Source: Bog-473 sp963726005
GTDB taxonomy: Bacteria > Actinomycetota > Acidimicrobiia > Acidimicrobiales > RAAP-2
Direction: 5' to 3'
DNA length: 64,000 nucleotides
Assembly: GCA_963726005.1 (NCBI GenBank)
Contig: CAVSAT010000002.1
Span: 372,001 to 436,000, forward strand
Positions 25,574-34,066 of the stretch are shown here, one piece after another. The first letter of the stretch is position 1. Each line of letters opens with the position of its first letter. Made by a program: the position numbers and the translations under genes. The notes beneath the pieces are model-generated. The model ran no database searches, had not been told where the DNA came from, and saw nothing but the letters and a program-made list of their open reading frames with translations.

Positions 25574-26515
25574 TCAGCCGGACGAGGCCGACAGCAGCTC
25601 CTTGGTCGCCCGCTCGATGTCGGCCTGGTACTTCAACAAGATGTGCAGCGTGTCCTTCGCCCCGGTGGCGTCGATCGTCTCCACGCCGAGCAGCACGAGC
25701 GTGCGGGCCCAGTCGAGTGTCTCGGAGACCGACGGTGCCTTGCGCAGCTCGAGCGTGCGCAGCGAGCGGACGATGCGGGCGACCTGGTCGGCCAGCTCCT
25801 CGCTGATGCCGGGCACCTTGGCCCGCACGATCTCTCGCTCGCGGTCGAGGTCGGGGTAGTCGATGTGCAGGTAGAGGCAGCGGCGCTTGAGCGCCTCGGA
25901 GAGCTCGCGCGTGTTGTTCGACGTGAGGAACACCATGGGCAGCTGGGACGCCCGCACCGTGCCGAGCTCGGGGATCGACACCTGGTACTCCGAGAGGACC
26001 TCGAGCAGGAGCGCCTCGGTCTCGAGCTCGACCCGGTCGACCTCGTCGACGAGGAGCACCACCGGCTCGGTGGCCCGGATCGCCTCGAGCAGCGGACGGG
26101 TCAGCAGGAAGTCCTCGGAGAAGATGTCCTCCTCGAGCTCCGACCAGCTCGGGCCCTCCTCCTCGGCCTTGCCGTGCTCGCCCGCCTGAATGCGCAGCAG
26201 CTGCTTGCGGTAATTCCATTCGTAGAGCGCCTTGGACTCGTCGAGCCCCTCGTAGCACTGCAGCCGGATGAGCCGCGCCCCCGTCAGCTCGGCGACCGAC
26301 TTGGCCAGCTGCGTCTTGCCGGTCCCGGCCGGTCCCTCGACGAGGACCGGCTTGGCCAGCCGGTCGGACAGGAACACGACCCCGCTGATGGAGTCGTCGG
26401 CCAGGTAGCCCACCTCGGCCAGGCCGGCCCGCACCGCGTCCAGCGAGGGGAAGCGGGGGGGACCGCCCTCCGGGAGCCCCAGCGCAGCGCGCCCGGCACG
26501 CGCTGGCTCGGTCAC
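25574..26515 (-). CDS. MoxR-family AAA+ ATPase
   Basis: A 313-residue AAA+ protein. It has Walker A VEGPAGTGKTQLA near residues 57-69, pore-facing CYEGLDESKALYEWNY, Walker B VVLLVDEVDRVE near residue 155 and sensor 1 MVFLTSNNTRELSEALKRRC with its arginine-finger region. It probably remodels or activates a metalloenzyme together with the VWA protein downstream. The start GTG at 26513-26515 overlaps the proA stop (GTGA), so MoxR, VWA and the phosphatase are attached to the proline operon. Confidence 0.92.
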   Translation of the reverse strand: MTEPARAGRAALGLPEGGPPRFPSLDAVRAGLAEVGYLADDSISGVVFLSDRLAKPVLVEGPAGTGKTQLAKSVAELTGARLIRLQCYEGLDESKALYEWNYRKQLLRIQAGEHGKAEEEGPSWSELEEDIFSEDFLLTRPLLEAIRATEPVVLLVDEVDRVELETEALLLEVLSEYQVSIPELGTVRASQLPMVFLTSNNTRELSEALKRRCLYLHIDYPDLDREREIVRAKVPGISEELADQVARIVRSLRTLELRKAPSVSETLDWARTLVLLGVETIDATGAKDTLHILLKYQADIERATKELLSASSG

Positions 26516-27765
26516 CGGCGCACCTGCCCGTCCCCGCGTACGACCCACTTCAACGTCGTCAGCTCCTTCACTCCCATGGGGCCGCGGGCGTGCAGCTTCT
26601 GGGTGGAGATCCCCACCTCCGCGCCGAGCCCGAGCTCTTCGCCGTCGACGAAGCGCGTCGACGCGTTCACCAGCACCGCTGCCCCGTCGACCTCGGCCAC
26701 GAAGCGGTCCGCGGTGGCCACGTCGGACGTGACGATCGCCTCGGAATGCCCCGAGCTGTAGCGCGCGATGTGCTCGATGGCGTCCCCGACGTCGTCGACC
26801 ATCGCGATGGCCACCACCGGGCCGAGGAACTCGGTGGCGAAGTCGCCCTCCAACGCCGGCACGGCCTCGGGCACGAAGGCACGCACGCGCTCGTCGGCCC
26901 GCATCTCCACGCCCGCCGCCGCGAGCGACGCCGCCAGCCTGGGCAGGAAGGCGGCCGCGACGCCCGTATGGACGAGGATCGTCTCGACCGCGTTGCACAC
27001 CCCGAAGCGGTGCGTCTTGGCGTTGACCGTGAGCTCGTGCGCCATGGCCAGGTCGGCCGCGCCGTCGACGTAGATGTGGCAGTTGCCGTCGCCGTCGAGC
27101 ACGTAGGGCACGGTGGCGTGCTCGACCAACGACGCAATGAGCGCCTGTCCGCCGCGTGGGATGAGGCAGTCGACGTACCCGCGCAGCCGCATGAAGGCGA
27201 GCGCGGTCTCGTGCGAGGTGTCCTCGACGAGCGCCACGGAGTCCTCGGGCAGCCCCGCCTTCCGGGCCGCCCGGCGCAGCAGCCCGACGACGGCCCGGTT
27301 GGAGTCGATGGCCGAGGACGAGCCGCGCAGGAACGCCGCGTTACCGGCCTTGAGGCACAGGCCGGCGGCGTCGCTGGTCACGTTCGGTCGGTTCTCGTAG
27401 ATCACCCCGACCACTCCGAGCGGCACCCGCACCCGCGTCACCCGCAGCCCGTTGGGCCGCACCCAGCCTTCGGTGACCTCACCGACGGGATCGGGCAGGG
27501 CCGCGACCTTGCGCAGGCCGTCCGCCATGCCCCCGACGCGCTCGTCGGTCAGGCGCAAACGGTCCCGGGCGGCCTCGACCATGCCCGTGGCCTCCGCCCG
27601 GGCGAGGTCCGCCCGATTGGCCTCGACCAGGGACGCCCGCTCCGCTTCCAAGAGGTCGGCCGCCAGCCGGAGAGCGTCGTCGCGCACCGAGCTCGGCGCC
27701 CTCGCCACCACCCGGGCCGCCGACCGGACGCGGCCCGCGAGCTGCTCCAATGCGGGCGAGGTCAT
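26512..27765 (-). CDS. proA: glutamate-5-semialdehyde dehydrogenase (gamma-glutamyl phosphate reductase)
   Basis: Second enzyme of proline synthesis, reducing gamma-glutamyl phosphate with NADPH. The 417-residue product has the aldehyde-dehydrogenase fold with IYENRPNVTSDAAGLCLKAG, LRGSSSA, the catalytic Cys in THRFGVCNAVET and the C-terminal RFVDGEELGLGAEVGIST. The gene follows proB by four bases and its end overlaps MoxR. The length is normal for the family. Confidence 0.97.
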   Translation of the reverse strand: MTSPALEQLAGRVRSAARVVARAPSSVRDDALRLAADLLEAERASLVEANRADLARAEATGMVEAARDRLRLTDERVGGMADGLRKVAALPDPVGEVTEGWVRPNGLRVTRVRVPLGVVGVIYENRPNVTSDAAGLCLKAGNAAFLRGSSSAIDSNRAVVGLLRRAARKAGLPEDSVALVEDTSHETALAFMRLRGYVDCLIPRGGQALIASLVEHATVPYVLDGDGNCHIYVDGAADLAMAHELTVNAKTHRFGVCNAVETILVHTGVAAAFLPRLAASLAAAGVEMRADERVRAFVPEAVPALEGDFATEFLGPVVAIAMVDDVGDAIEHIARYSSGHSEAIVTSDVATADRFVAEVDGAAVLVNASTRFVDGEELGLGAEVGISTQKLHARGPMGVKELTTLKWVVRGDGQVRR

Positions 27766-27769
27766 CGGG

Positions 27770-28816
27770 TCAGGTTACAAGCACCAGGTCGTCACGGTGG
27801 ACGACGACCTGGCTGCGACGGCCCATCCATTCCGCGGCGCGATCGGCGTGCACCCGGACCAGGCCCTTGGCGAAGACCTCGCCGTCGGGTCCGGTGATCT
27901 CGACCGCCTCCTCGGGGCGGAAGCTGCCGGCGACGCCCGTGACGCCCGCCGCCAAGAGGGACCGGCCCCGGTCGGTCAGCGCCGACCGCGCCCCCTCGTC
28001 GACCGTGAGGCTGCCCGAGGCGCCGAGGGCAAAGGCGATCCAGAGCTTGCGGGCAGGGAGCCGGCCCTCCCGCGGACGGAACGCCGTCCCCACACCGGGC
28101 TCCCCCGCGAGGGCCGCCGCCAGCACGCCGGGACGTCCGGCATCGGCGATCAAGGTCTGGACGCCCGACCAGGTGGCGATCTTGGCCGCGGCCAGCTTGG
28201 ACGCCATGCCGCCGCTGCCCGCCACGCTGCCCGGACCACCGGCGAGGCGCTCGAGCTCGTGGTCGATCTCGACTACCTCTTCGATGAGCGAGGCCTCCGT
28301 GTCGCGCCGGGGGTCGGCGGTCAGGAGCCCCGGCGCGTCGGTCAGCAGGACGAGGAGCTGCGCGCCGATCAGATGTGCCACGAGCGCGGCGAGGCGGTCG
28401 TTGTCGCCGAAGCGGATCTCTTCGTCCGCCACGGCGTCGTTCTCGTTGACCACCGGGACCACGCCGAGGTCGACGAGGTGGCGCAGCGTCCCGCGGGCGT
28501 GCAGGTATTGCGTGCGGTGGACGAAGTCGAGCGGCGCCAACAGCACCTGTCCGGCCAGTGTGCCGTGCGGCTCGAGTGCGTCCTGCCACATTCGCATGAG
28601 CCGGTGCTGCCCCACCGCGGACACGGCCTGGAGGACGGCCGGGTCCGCCGGCCGCTGCTCGCCACGGTCCAGCGCGCCCCAGCCGGCTGCAATGGCGCCG
28701 GACGTGACCACCACGATGGTGTGACCGGCCCGCCGCGCCGCCACGATCTCGCCGCAGAGGCGCACCACCGTCTCCTCGGTCACCGAGGACGACCCGAGCT
28801 TGACGACGGCGATCAC
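27770..28816 (-). CDS. proB: glutamate 5-kinase
   Basis: First and feedback-controlled enzyme of proline synthesis. The 348-residue protein has an amino-acid-kinase domain (AVVKLGSSSV, VVVTSGAIAAG, VPVVNENDAVADEEIRFGDND, LLTDAPGLLTADP, GSGGMASKLAAAKIA) and a C-terminal PUA domain from about residue 265 (DEGARSALTDRGRSLLAAGV). The start is a GTG at 28814-28816 that overlaps the obg stop as GTGA. Confidence 0.96.
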   Translation of the reverse strand: MIAVVKLGSSSVTEETVVRLCGEIVAARRAGHTIVVVTSGAIAAGWGALDRGEQRPADPAVLQAVSAVGQHRLMRMWQDALEPHGTLAGQVLLAPLDFVHRTQYLHARGTLRHLVDLGVVPVVNENDAVADEEIRFGDNDRLAALVAHLIGAQLLVLLTDAPGLLTADPRRDTEASLIEEVVEIDHELERLAGGPGSVAGSGGMASKLAAAKIATWSGVQTLIADAGRPGVLAAALAGEPGVGTAFRPREGRLPARKLWIAFALGASGSLTVDEGARSALTDRGRSLLAAGVTGVAGSFRPEEAVEITGPDGEVFAKGLVRVHADRAAEWMGRRSQVVVHRDDLVLVT

Positions 28817-30075
28817 GCGTCCTCGCCCCAGGTGAACGTCATCGCGCCCACGGTGACCTCGTCCCCGTCGCGGACTCCCGCCCGAGCCAGGGCGCGATCG
28901 ACGCCGAGGCGCCGGAGCCGCCGCACCGCTTCGGCCTGCGCCCCGTCGTCGTTGAGGTCGGAGAGCGCCACGGCCCGCTCGGCGACGCGCCCCACGACGA
29001 CCCAGGCACTCGTGCCCGCCCGCCGCACGTCCACCCCTTCGGGGACCGGACGGTGCACGACCACCTCACCGGCGACGGCCGCAGCGGCGTCGGCCCGCGC
29101 CTCTTGCACCATGGGGCCGAGTCGCTCGACCAGCGCGCCGACGCCGGTGCCGGTCGCGGCCGAGAGCACCAGGTCGCAGAGCGCCTCGTCGTCCGCTGCG
29201 ACATCGGCCTTGCTGCCCACGACGACACGGGGGCGCTGGAGCAGCTCGGGCCGGTACGAGGCAAGCTCGGAGAGCAGGACGCGCAACTGCAGCTCGGGTG
29301 TCTCGCCGCCGACGGCGGGCGCGCCGAGATCGAGCAGCACCACGAGCACCCGGGCACGCTCGATGTGGCGCAGGAACTGGTGCCCGAGGCCTTTGCCTTC
29401 CGCGGCACCCTCGACGAGGCCGGGGATGTCGGCCATCACGAACTCGGTGCCGTCGCGCACGGAGCCCAGCCGGACCACCCCGAGATGCGGCTCGAGCGTG
29501 GTGAACGGGTAGTCCGCGATCTTCGGCTTGGCCGCCGACACCGTCGAGATCAGCGTCGACTTCCCCGCGTTGGGAAACCCCACCAACGCCACGTCGGCCA
29601 TCAGCTTGAGCTCCATGTCCAGCCAGAACTCCTGTCCCTTCTCGCCCTGCTCGGCGAACGCGGGCACGCGGCGGCGGTTGGACAGGAAGCGGGCGTTGCC
29701 CCGCCCGCCCTGGCCGCCCTCGGCCACCATGAAGCGAGCGCCCTCCGTTGTCAGGTCGCACACCACGGCGCCGTCCCGGTGGCGCACGACGGTGCCCACG
29801 GGCACCGGGACCACCAGGTCCTTGCCCCGTGCCCCGTGCCGCTTCGACCCCGAGCCGTGCGTGCCGTCGGTGGCGCGGCGGAAGGGATGGTCCCGGAAGC
29901 CGAGCAGTGACGACTGGTTCAGCGACGCGGCCAGCCACACGTCTCCGCCGTGGCCCCCGTCACCGCCGTCGGGGCCGCCCCGGTCGACATGGGCCTCGCG
30001 GCGCCACGACACCGCCCCGGCTCCCCCGTCGCCGGCGCGCGCGTGCAGCTGGGCCTGGTCGACGAATCCGGGCAT
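28813..30075 (-). CDS. obg: GTPase Obg
   Basis: Essential ribosome-associated GTPase. In order across 420 residues: the glycine-rich Obg fold (residues 1-158, GGPDGGDGGHGGDVWL), the G domain (GFPNAGKSTL near 166, TTLEPHLGVV, DIPGLVEGAAEGKGLG), and a C-terminal OCT domain from about residue 345 (VVHRPVPEGVDVRR...VTVGAMTFTWGED). The ATG at 30073-30075 is eight bases after a TAGGCT box and has no ribosome binding site. Obg-proB-proA is a conserved actinobacterial order. rplU/rpmA, which usually precede obg directly, are about 6.3 kb away here. Confidence 0.97.
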   Translation of the reverse strand: MPGFVDQAQLHARAGDGGAGAVSWRREAHVDRGGPDGGDGGHGGDVWLAASLNQSSLLGFRDHPFRRATDGTHGSGSKRHGARGKDLVVPVPVGTVVRHRDGAVVCDLTTEGARFMVAEGGQGGRGNARFLSNRRRVPAFAEQGEKGQEFWLDMELKLMADVALVGFPNAGKSTLISTVSAAKPKIADYPFTTLEPHLGVVRLGSVRDGTEFVMADIPGLVEGAAEGKGLGHQFLRHIERARVLVVLLDLGAPAVGGETPELQLRVLLSELASYRPELLQRPRVVVGSKADVAADDEALCDLVLSAATGTGVGALVERLGPMVQEARADAAAAVAGEVVVHRPVPEGVDVRRAGTSAWVVVGRVAERAVALSDLNDDGAQAEAVRRLRRLGVDRALARAGVRDGDEVTVGAMTFTWGEDA

Positions 30076-30083
30076 GGAGAGAA

Positions 30084-30089
30084 AGCCTA
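30084..30089 (-). promoter_or_regulatory. -10 box of obg built on the upstream stop codon
   Basis: TAGGCT lies eight bases before the obg ATG. Its first three bases are the TAG stop (30087-30089) of the amidohydrolase gene. Confidence 0.6.
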
Positions 30090-31394
30090 AGAGCCGACGA
30101 GTCGGCGGGCGCGCCGTCCTACCTCGGCCCGGGCCCGTTCGCCGTCGACCGTCGTGCAGCGGCCCGCCTCGACGACGCGCTGGCCGCCCACCCACACGTC
30201 GGTCACCAGGTAGCCCGCGCCGGCCCACACCAGATGCCCGAGCAGCTCGGTGTCCCTCACCGAAGGGGTGAACCGGGCGTCGTCGGTGCGGAGGCGGACG
30301 AGATCCGCCGGGCGTCCCGCCTCGAGGGCGCCCACCGGGAGGCCGAGCGCCTCGCCGCCGCCGCGGGTCGCGAGACGCAGGGCCGCCGCGGAGCTGACCG
30401 TGCCCGGGTCCGTCGCCATCGCACGAGCCAGCAGCGCGGCGAGCCGCATCTCGTCCCACAGGTGGAGATCGTCGTTGGAGGCCGGTCCGTCGGTCCCGAG
30501 CCCGACGCGCACGCCACGGTCCAGCAGGTCCCGCAGCGGCGCCACCCCGGCCCCCAGCTTCCCGTTCGACCCAGGGCAGTGCGCCACCGCCACGTCGTGC
30601 GCGGCGACGAGGTCGAGGTCGGTGCCGTCCAGCCACACTGCGTGGGCGGCCAGCACACGGCCGTCGAGAGCGCCCGCCTCGGCCAGCAGCGCCGGCGCGC
30701 TCACCCCGTAGCGCTGCTCCACCATTGCACCCTCCGCCCGCGTCTCGCACAGGTGAATCTGCAGCAGCGCGTTGCGCCGTTGCGCCTCGGTGGCGATGGT
30801 GCGCAGTCCCTCCGGCGGCACGGTGTAGGCCGCGTGCGGGCCGAAGCCCAGCTCGATCCGTCCCTCCCTGCCCACCCTGGAGTCGAACAGCACGCACGCC
30901 TCCTCGAGGAGGTTCTCCCAGGTGACCCCGCTGCCCGAGCCCGGTACGTCGAAGATGCCCGGTGTGTACACGGCCCGGATGCCCGAGTCCACGAGCGCCT
31001 CGACGACAGGACCGGGATGGCGGTACTGCTCGCAGGTGGTCGTGGTGCCGTTGCACAGGAGCTCAACGGCGCCGAGGAGCATGCCCCAGTACACGTCCTC
31101 GTCGGTCAACAACGCCTCGCGCGGCCAGACGGTCTCGCTCAGCCAGCGGTCGAGCGGCAGCCCGTCGCCCGCACTGCGGACCAGCGTCATCGGCGAGTGG
31201 CCGTGGCAGTTGACGAGCCCCGGCATGAGCAGGCCGCCCAGTTGGTGTACCTCGGTCCCGGGGGCCGGCGGCACCTGCCAGGGATCGCCGACCCACGAGA
31301 TGAGGCCGTCGTCGATCTCGACGGCGCCCGGCAGCCACATCGTGTCGTCCGCGTCGACGGTGAAGACGGCGTCCGCCTCCAGGCGGAGGGTCAC
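30087..31394 (-). CDS. amidohydrolase, MtaD/TRZ-ATZ type (5'-methylthioadenosine/SAH deaminase-like)
   Basis: Metal-dependent deaminase of the amidohydrolase superfamily, 435 residues. It has the metal motif NCHGHSP near residue 60, an N-terminal beta-sandwich, IHLCETRAE, LAAHAVWLDGTD, VAHCPGSNGKLGAGVAP and GLGTDGPASNDDL. This set resembles MTA/S-adenosylhomocysteine deaminases, though atrazine-type or guanine-type substrates are not excluded. The GTG start overlaps the DtxR stop (GTGA). It may supply an inosine-type nucleoside for the phosphorylase encoded 3.5 kb away, but that link is inference. Confidence 0.83.
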   Translation of the reverse strand: MTLRLEADAVFTVDADDTMWLPGAVEIDDGLISWVGDPWQVPPAPGTEVHQLGGLLMPGLVNCHGHSPMTLVRSAGDGLPLDRWLSETVWPREALLTDEDVYWGMLLGAVELLCNGTTTTCEQYRHPGPVVEALVDSGIRAVYTPGIFDVPGSGSGVTWENLLEEACVLFDSRVGREGRIELGFGPHAAYTVPPEGLRTIATEAQRRNALLQIHLCETRAEGAMVEQRYGVSAPALLAEAGALDGRVLAAHAVWLDGTDLDLVAAHDVAVAHCPGSNGKLGAGVAPLRDLLDRGVRVGLGTDGPASNDDLHLWDEMRLAALLARAMATDPGTVSSAAALRLATRGGGEALGLPVGALEAGRPADLVRLRTDDARFTPSVRDTELLGHLVWAGAGYLVTDVWVGGQRVVEAGRCTTVDGERARAEVGRRARRLVGS

Positions 31395-32089
31395 AGCGCG
31401 GCGACGAACAGGCGGTCGGACAGGTCACGCGAGACCCGGATGGCCCCCGTGCCGCCCTCCACCGTCAATTCCATGGTGCCGTCGGGTTCACGGCCGCCCA
31501 CCTCGGCCACGGCCCCCGGGATGAAGCCGCCCCTGTCGAGGAGGGTCAGCGAACCCAGGTTCAGCTCGACCTCCTCGCTGATGCGGAGGAGCCGCACCCG
31601 CTCGCCCTCGCCCGCCTCGGTCAGCGGACGGGTCGGGACCGACGGCGACGGCGAGTGTGACCCCGGGATCGGGTTGCCGTGGGGACAGGTGGCGGGGTCG
31701 CCCAGCAGTTCGACCAGGCGCGCCTCGACGTCGTCCGAGATCACGTGTTCCCACCGCCCCGCCTCGCGGTGCACCTTGTGCCATTCCAGGCCGATCACGT
31801 CCACCAGCAGGCGCTCGGCCAGGCGGTGCTTGCGCACGACCTTCTCCGCCAGCGCCCGACCGCTGTCCGTCAATGAGAGCCGGCGGCGATCCCGGGTCAC
31901 GTACCCGTCCTCGATCAGACGGTCGAGCATCTCGGAGACCGAAGGGGCGGACCGGCCGAGCCGCTCGGCGATGCGCGCCTGAATCACCGGCACGCCTTCC
32001 TCGGCCAGTGCGAGCATCGTCTCGAGATACTCCTCGACAGGGGGGTGGTACTCCTGGGGCGTGTGGGAGTGCGCCCCGTGTTCAGCCAT
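31391..32089 (-). CDS. DtxR/MntR-family metal-dependent transcriptional regulator
   Basis: Iron- or manganese-responsive repressor of 232 residues. It has a winged HTH (VEEYLETMLALAEEGVPVIQARIAERLGRS [residues 18-47]), a dimer/metal-binding domain (HRLAERLLVDVIGLEWHKVHREA, WEHVISDDVEARL, CPHGNPIPG) and a C-terminal FeoA/SH3-like domain. The start ATG at 32087-32089 overlaps the amine oxidase stop by eight bases, so the regulator is made with a copper enzyme. Whether it responds to Fe or Mn cannot be decided from the sequence. Confidence 0.92.
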   Translation of the reverse strand: MAEHGAHSHTPQEYHPPVEEYLETMLALAEEGVPVIQARIAERLGRSAPSVSEMLDRLIEDGYVTRDRRRLSLTDSGRALAEKVVRKHRLAERLLVDVIGLEWHKVHREAGRWEHVISDDVEARLVELLGDPATCPHGNPIPGSHSPSPSVPTRPLTEAGEGERVRLLRISEEVELNLGSLTLLDRGGFIPGAVAEVGGREPDGTMELTVEGGTGAIRVSRDLSDRLFVAAL

Positions 32090-34016
32090 CGCAATGCTCG
32101 GCTGCGGGGGGCACGTCGAGGGCCGGGTTGGCGTCGAAGAAGCCGAAGGGCATCAACATGAAGCCGGTCGACTCCACGGGCATGACCGGCCAGTCCTCGG
32201 GCCGCGGGACATGGGTGACCCCGAAGGAATGCCACAGCACGATGTCGGTGTCCACCACCGAGCGGTCCCGGGCAGTCCAGGCCGGCAGCCCGGCGCCGCC
32301 CGCGTGCTGGTTCGGGTAGTCACCCGCGGCCCGCCGTTCGTCGGGGTGAAAGGGAGTGACCCACAAATTGTGGGCGGCGAAGGCGGCGCGCCGGCCGATG
32401 CTCGACTCGGGGCCCGCGAGCAGCGTCGGTGTCGAGCCGGGCACGAGCTTGTAGGCCGTCGGCTGGCCCACGCCGTTGCGCCGGCTGCGATTGGCGATGC
32501 GCCAGGAGCGCGAGCGCGTGGGATCCACGTCGCGACGGGCGACCAGCTCGGTGTCGAGCAGGGTGGCGGCGGTCCCGAACGCGCTCCCGACGGGGTTGCC
32601 CTCCCCCGGCGGCGCAGGGACGGCGTCGACCTCGAAGACGGCGTTGTCGGCGCCGTCGACCTCGACGTCGAGCCGCACGTTGAAGAGGTGCTGATGGAGC
32701 GGAGCGGCCAGGCCGGGGGCCACCATCCGGGCGTGCTCGCCGGGGTCGTCCCCGTCGACCGCCATGGTGGACATGATCCCCGTGAGCTTCACCTCGAGCT
32801 GCATGGTGCCGTCCAGGTAGAAGTACCAGTAGAACCCGTACTCGTAGTTGCCGACGGTGGCGATGGAGCTGATGACCAGCCGCCGCGACCGTCGCACCTC
32901 GCTGCGCCCCGACATCATGTCGAGGTGCTTCCAGAGGATGGAGTAGTCCTCCTCGTGCATGCAGATGGCGTTGTGCTTGGTGCGTGGCTTACCCCGTTCG
33001 TCGGCGAAGACGTCGTCGAAGTAGTGGATCTCCCCGAGGCAGTCACACCCGAGGGTCAACGAGTTCGCCATGCGTCCCAGCCCCCACTCCCCGGCGTCGA
33101 ACGCGCTCTTCCACTGGTGCATGGGGCTCGGGTGCCCGTAGGGCACCACCATCTCGCTCACCGAGGCCCGGTAGACGATCGGCCGCACCCGGCCGCCGTC
33201 CTTGTAGCCGATCGTCGAGAGCACGAGCCCCTCCAATGGGTCCATGGCGATGCGCAGCGTCCACTTCTGCCAGCGCACGAGGTTGCCTTCCACGACGAAG
33301 CTCGGGCCTTCGGGTTGGGTGATCACCAGCGGCTTCAGGTCCGCGCGCAGCGGCCCGTTGTGCTCGGGGTAGTAGCTGCCCGACGTCGGCGGGATGGGGA
33401 CCGTGCCGAAGTCGAGCACCTCGAGCACCTCACCGCGCCCCATGTCGACGATGGCCAACAGGCCCTCGATCGGGCGGGCGTAGCCGTTGTCGTCGGCCGC
33501 CGCCCGCAGGTAGGGGATGCACTTGGTGATCCGGCGCCCTTTCTCGTGGTCGAGCCCGAAGGTGCCGGCCGGCCAGGGGTCCACCTGGACGAGAGACCGG
33601 TCGCTGATGCCGCGCCGCTCGAGGGCGGCGTTCCACTCGGCGCACTCCTGCAGTGCGAGCTGGGCCGCGTAGGCCTCCTCCATCTGCAGCGGCGGGCGGA
33701 CGTCCTCGACGGCCTCCCACCGGAGGACCTCGCCCCGGGTGACCGAGACGATGGCCTCGACCACGTCGGCCTCCGGGCCCTGCAGGAGCACCATGCGCAG
33801 CTGGCGGTCGACCACCGCCGGCTCGCCCCGGTCGACCGCCCGCACCACGTCCTTCGGCGGATCGCACAGGCCCACGTAGGCGAAGCGCAGCGCCTCGTTC
33901 GCCACGGTGGCGCGGCCGCTGTCGAAGACGATCTGGCGGGCCGCCTTGATCTCGTCCCCGTTCAGGGGCGACAGCGGGTGCAGCGACGGTGGGGCCGGGA
34001 CGGTCGTGGTCGACAT
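32082..34016 (-). CDS. primary-amine oxidase (copper/topaquinone)
   Basis: Oxidises primary amines to aldehydes with release of H2O2 and ammonia, using Cu(II) and a cofactor made from its own tyrosine. The 644-residue product carries the cofactor motif GNYEY with the precursor Tyr at about residue 391, the His-x-His copper ligands in LHQHLFNV and the third His in WHSFGVTHVPRPEDWPVMP. No signal peptide is visible. The ATG at 34014-34016 is chosen because a TACCAT box lies seven bases upstream (leaderless); an ATG three codons earlier overlaps that box. The gene forms an operon with the DtxR regulator and the amidohydrolase. Confidence 0.95.
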   Translation of the reverse strand: MSTTTVPAPPSLHPLSPLNGDEIKAARQIVFDSGRATVANEALRFAYVGLCDPPKDVVRAVDRGEPAVVDRQLRMVLLQGPEADVVEAIVSVTRGEVLRWEAVEDVRPPLQMEEAYAAQLALQECAEWNAALERRGISDRSLVQVDPWPAGTFGLDHEKGRRITKCIPYLRAAADDNGYARPIEGLLAIVDMGRGEVLEVLDFGTVPIPPTSGSYYPEHNGPLRADLKPLVITQPEGPSFVVEGNLVRWQKWTLRIAMDPLEGLVLSTIGYKDGGRVRPIVYRASVSEMVVPYGHPSPMHQWKSAFDAGEWGLGRMANSLTLGCDCLGEIHYFDDVFADERGKPRTKHNAICMHEEDYSILWKHLDMMSGRSEVRRSRRLVISSIATVGNYEYGFYWYFYLDGTMQLEVKLTGIMSTMAVDGDDPGEHARMVAPGLAAPLHQHLFNVRLDVEVDGADNAVFEVDAVPAPPGEGNPVGSAFGTAATLLDTELVARRDVDPTRSRSWRIANRSRRNGVGQPTAYKLVPGSTPTLLAGPESSIGRRAAFAAHNLWVTPFHPDERRAAGDYPNQHAGGAGLPAWTARDRSVVDTDIVLWHSFGVTHVPRPEDWPVMPVESTGFMLMPFGFFDANPALDVPPAAEHCDG

Positions 34017-34023
34017 CTGGGCC

Positions 34024-34029
34024 ATGGTA
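34024..34029 (-). promoter_or_regulatory. -10 box of the amine oxidase operon (leaderless)
   Basis: TACCAT, seven bases upstream of ATG 34016. It overlaps the alternative ATG at 34023-34025, which decides the start. The divergent nucleoside phosphorylase promoter lies 24 bases away. Confidence 0.6.
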
Positions 34030-34053
34030 CGTGGCGCACGGCGACAAGCCGCC

Positions 34054-34059
34054 TAACCT
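34054..34059 (+). promoter_or_regulatory. -10 box of the nucleoside phosphorylase gene (leaderless)
   Basis: TAACCT, seven bases before ATG 34067, with no ribosome binding site between. Confidence 0.65.
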
Positions 34060-34066
34060 GCCGCTC

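Noticed and set aside
24131..26761. A long open plus-strand frame (over 870 codons) opposite VWA, MoxR and proA
   Set aside because: It mirrors three recognised genes, is rich in Arg/Gly/His/Leu and has no recognisable domain. Long antisense frames are a by-product of high GC at third codon positions.
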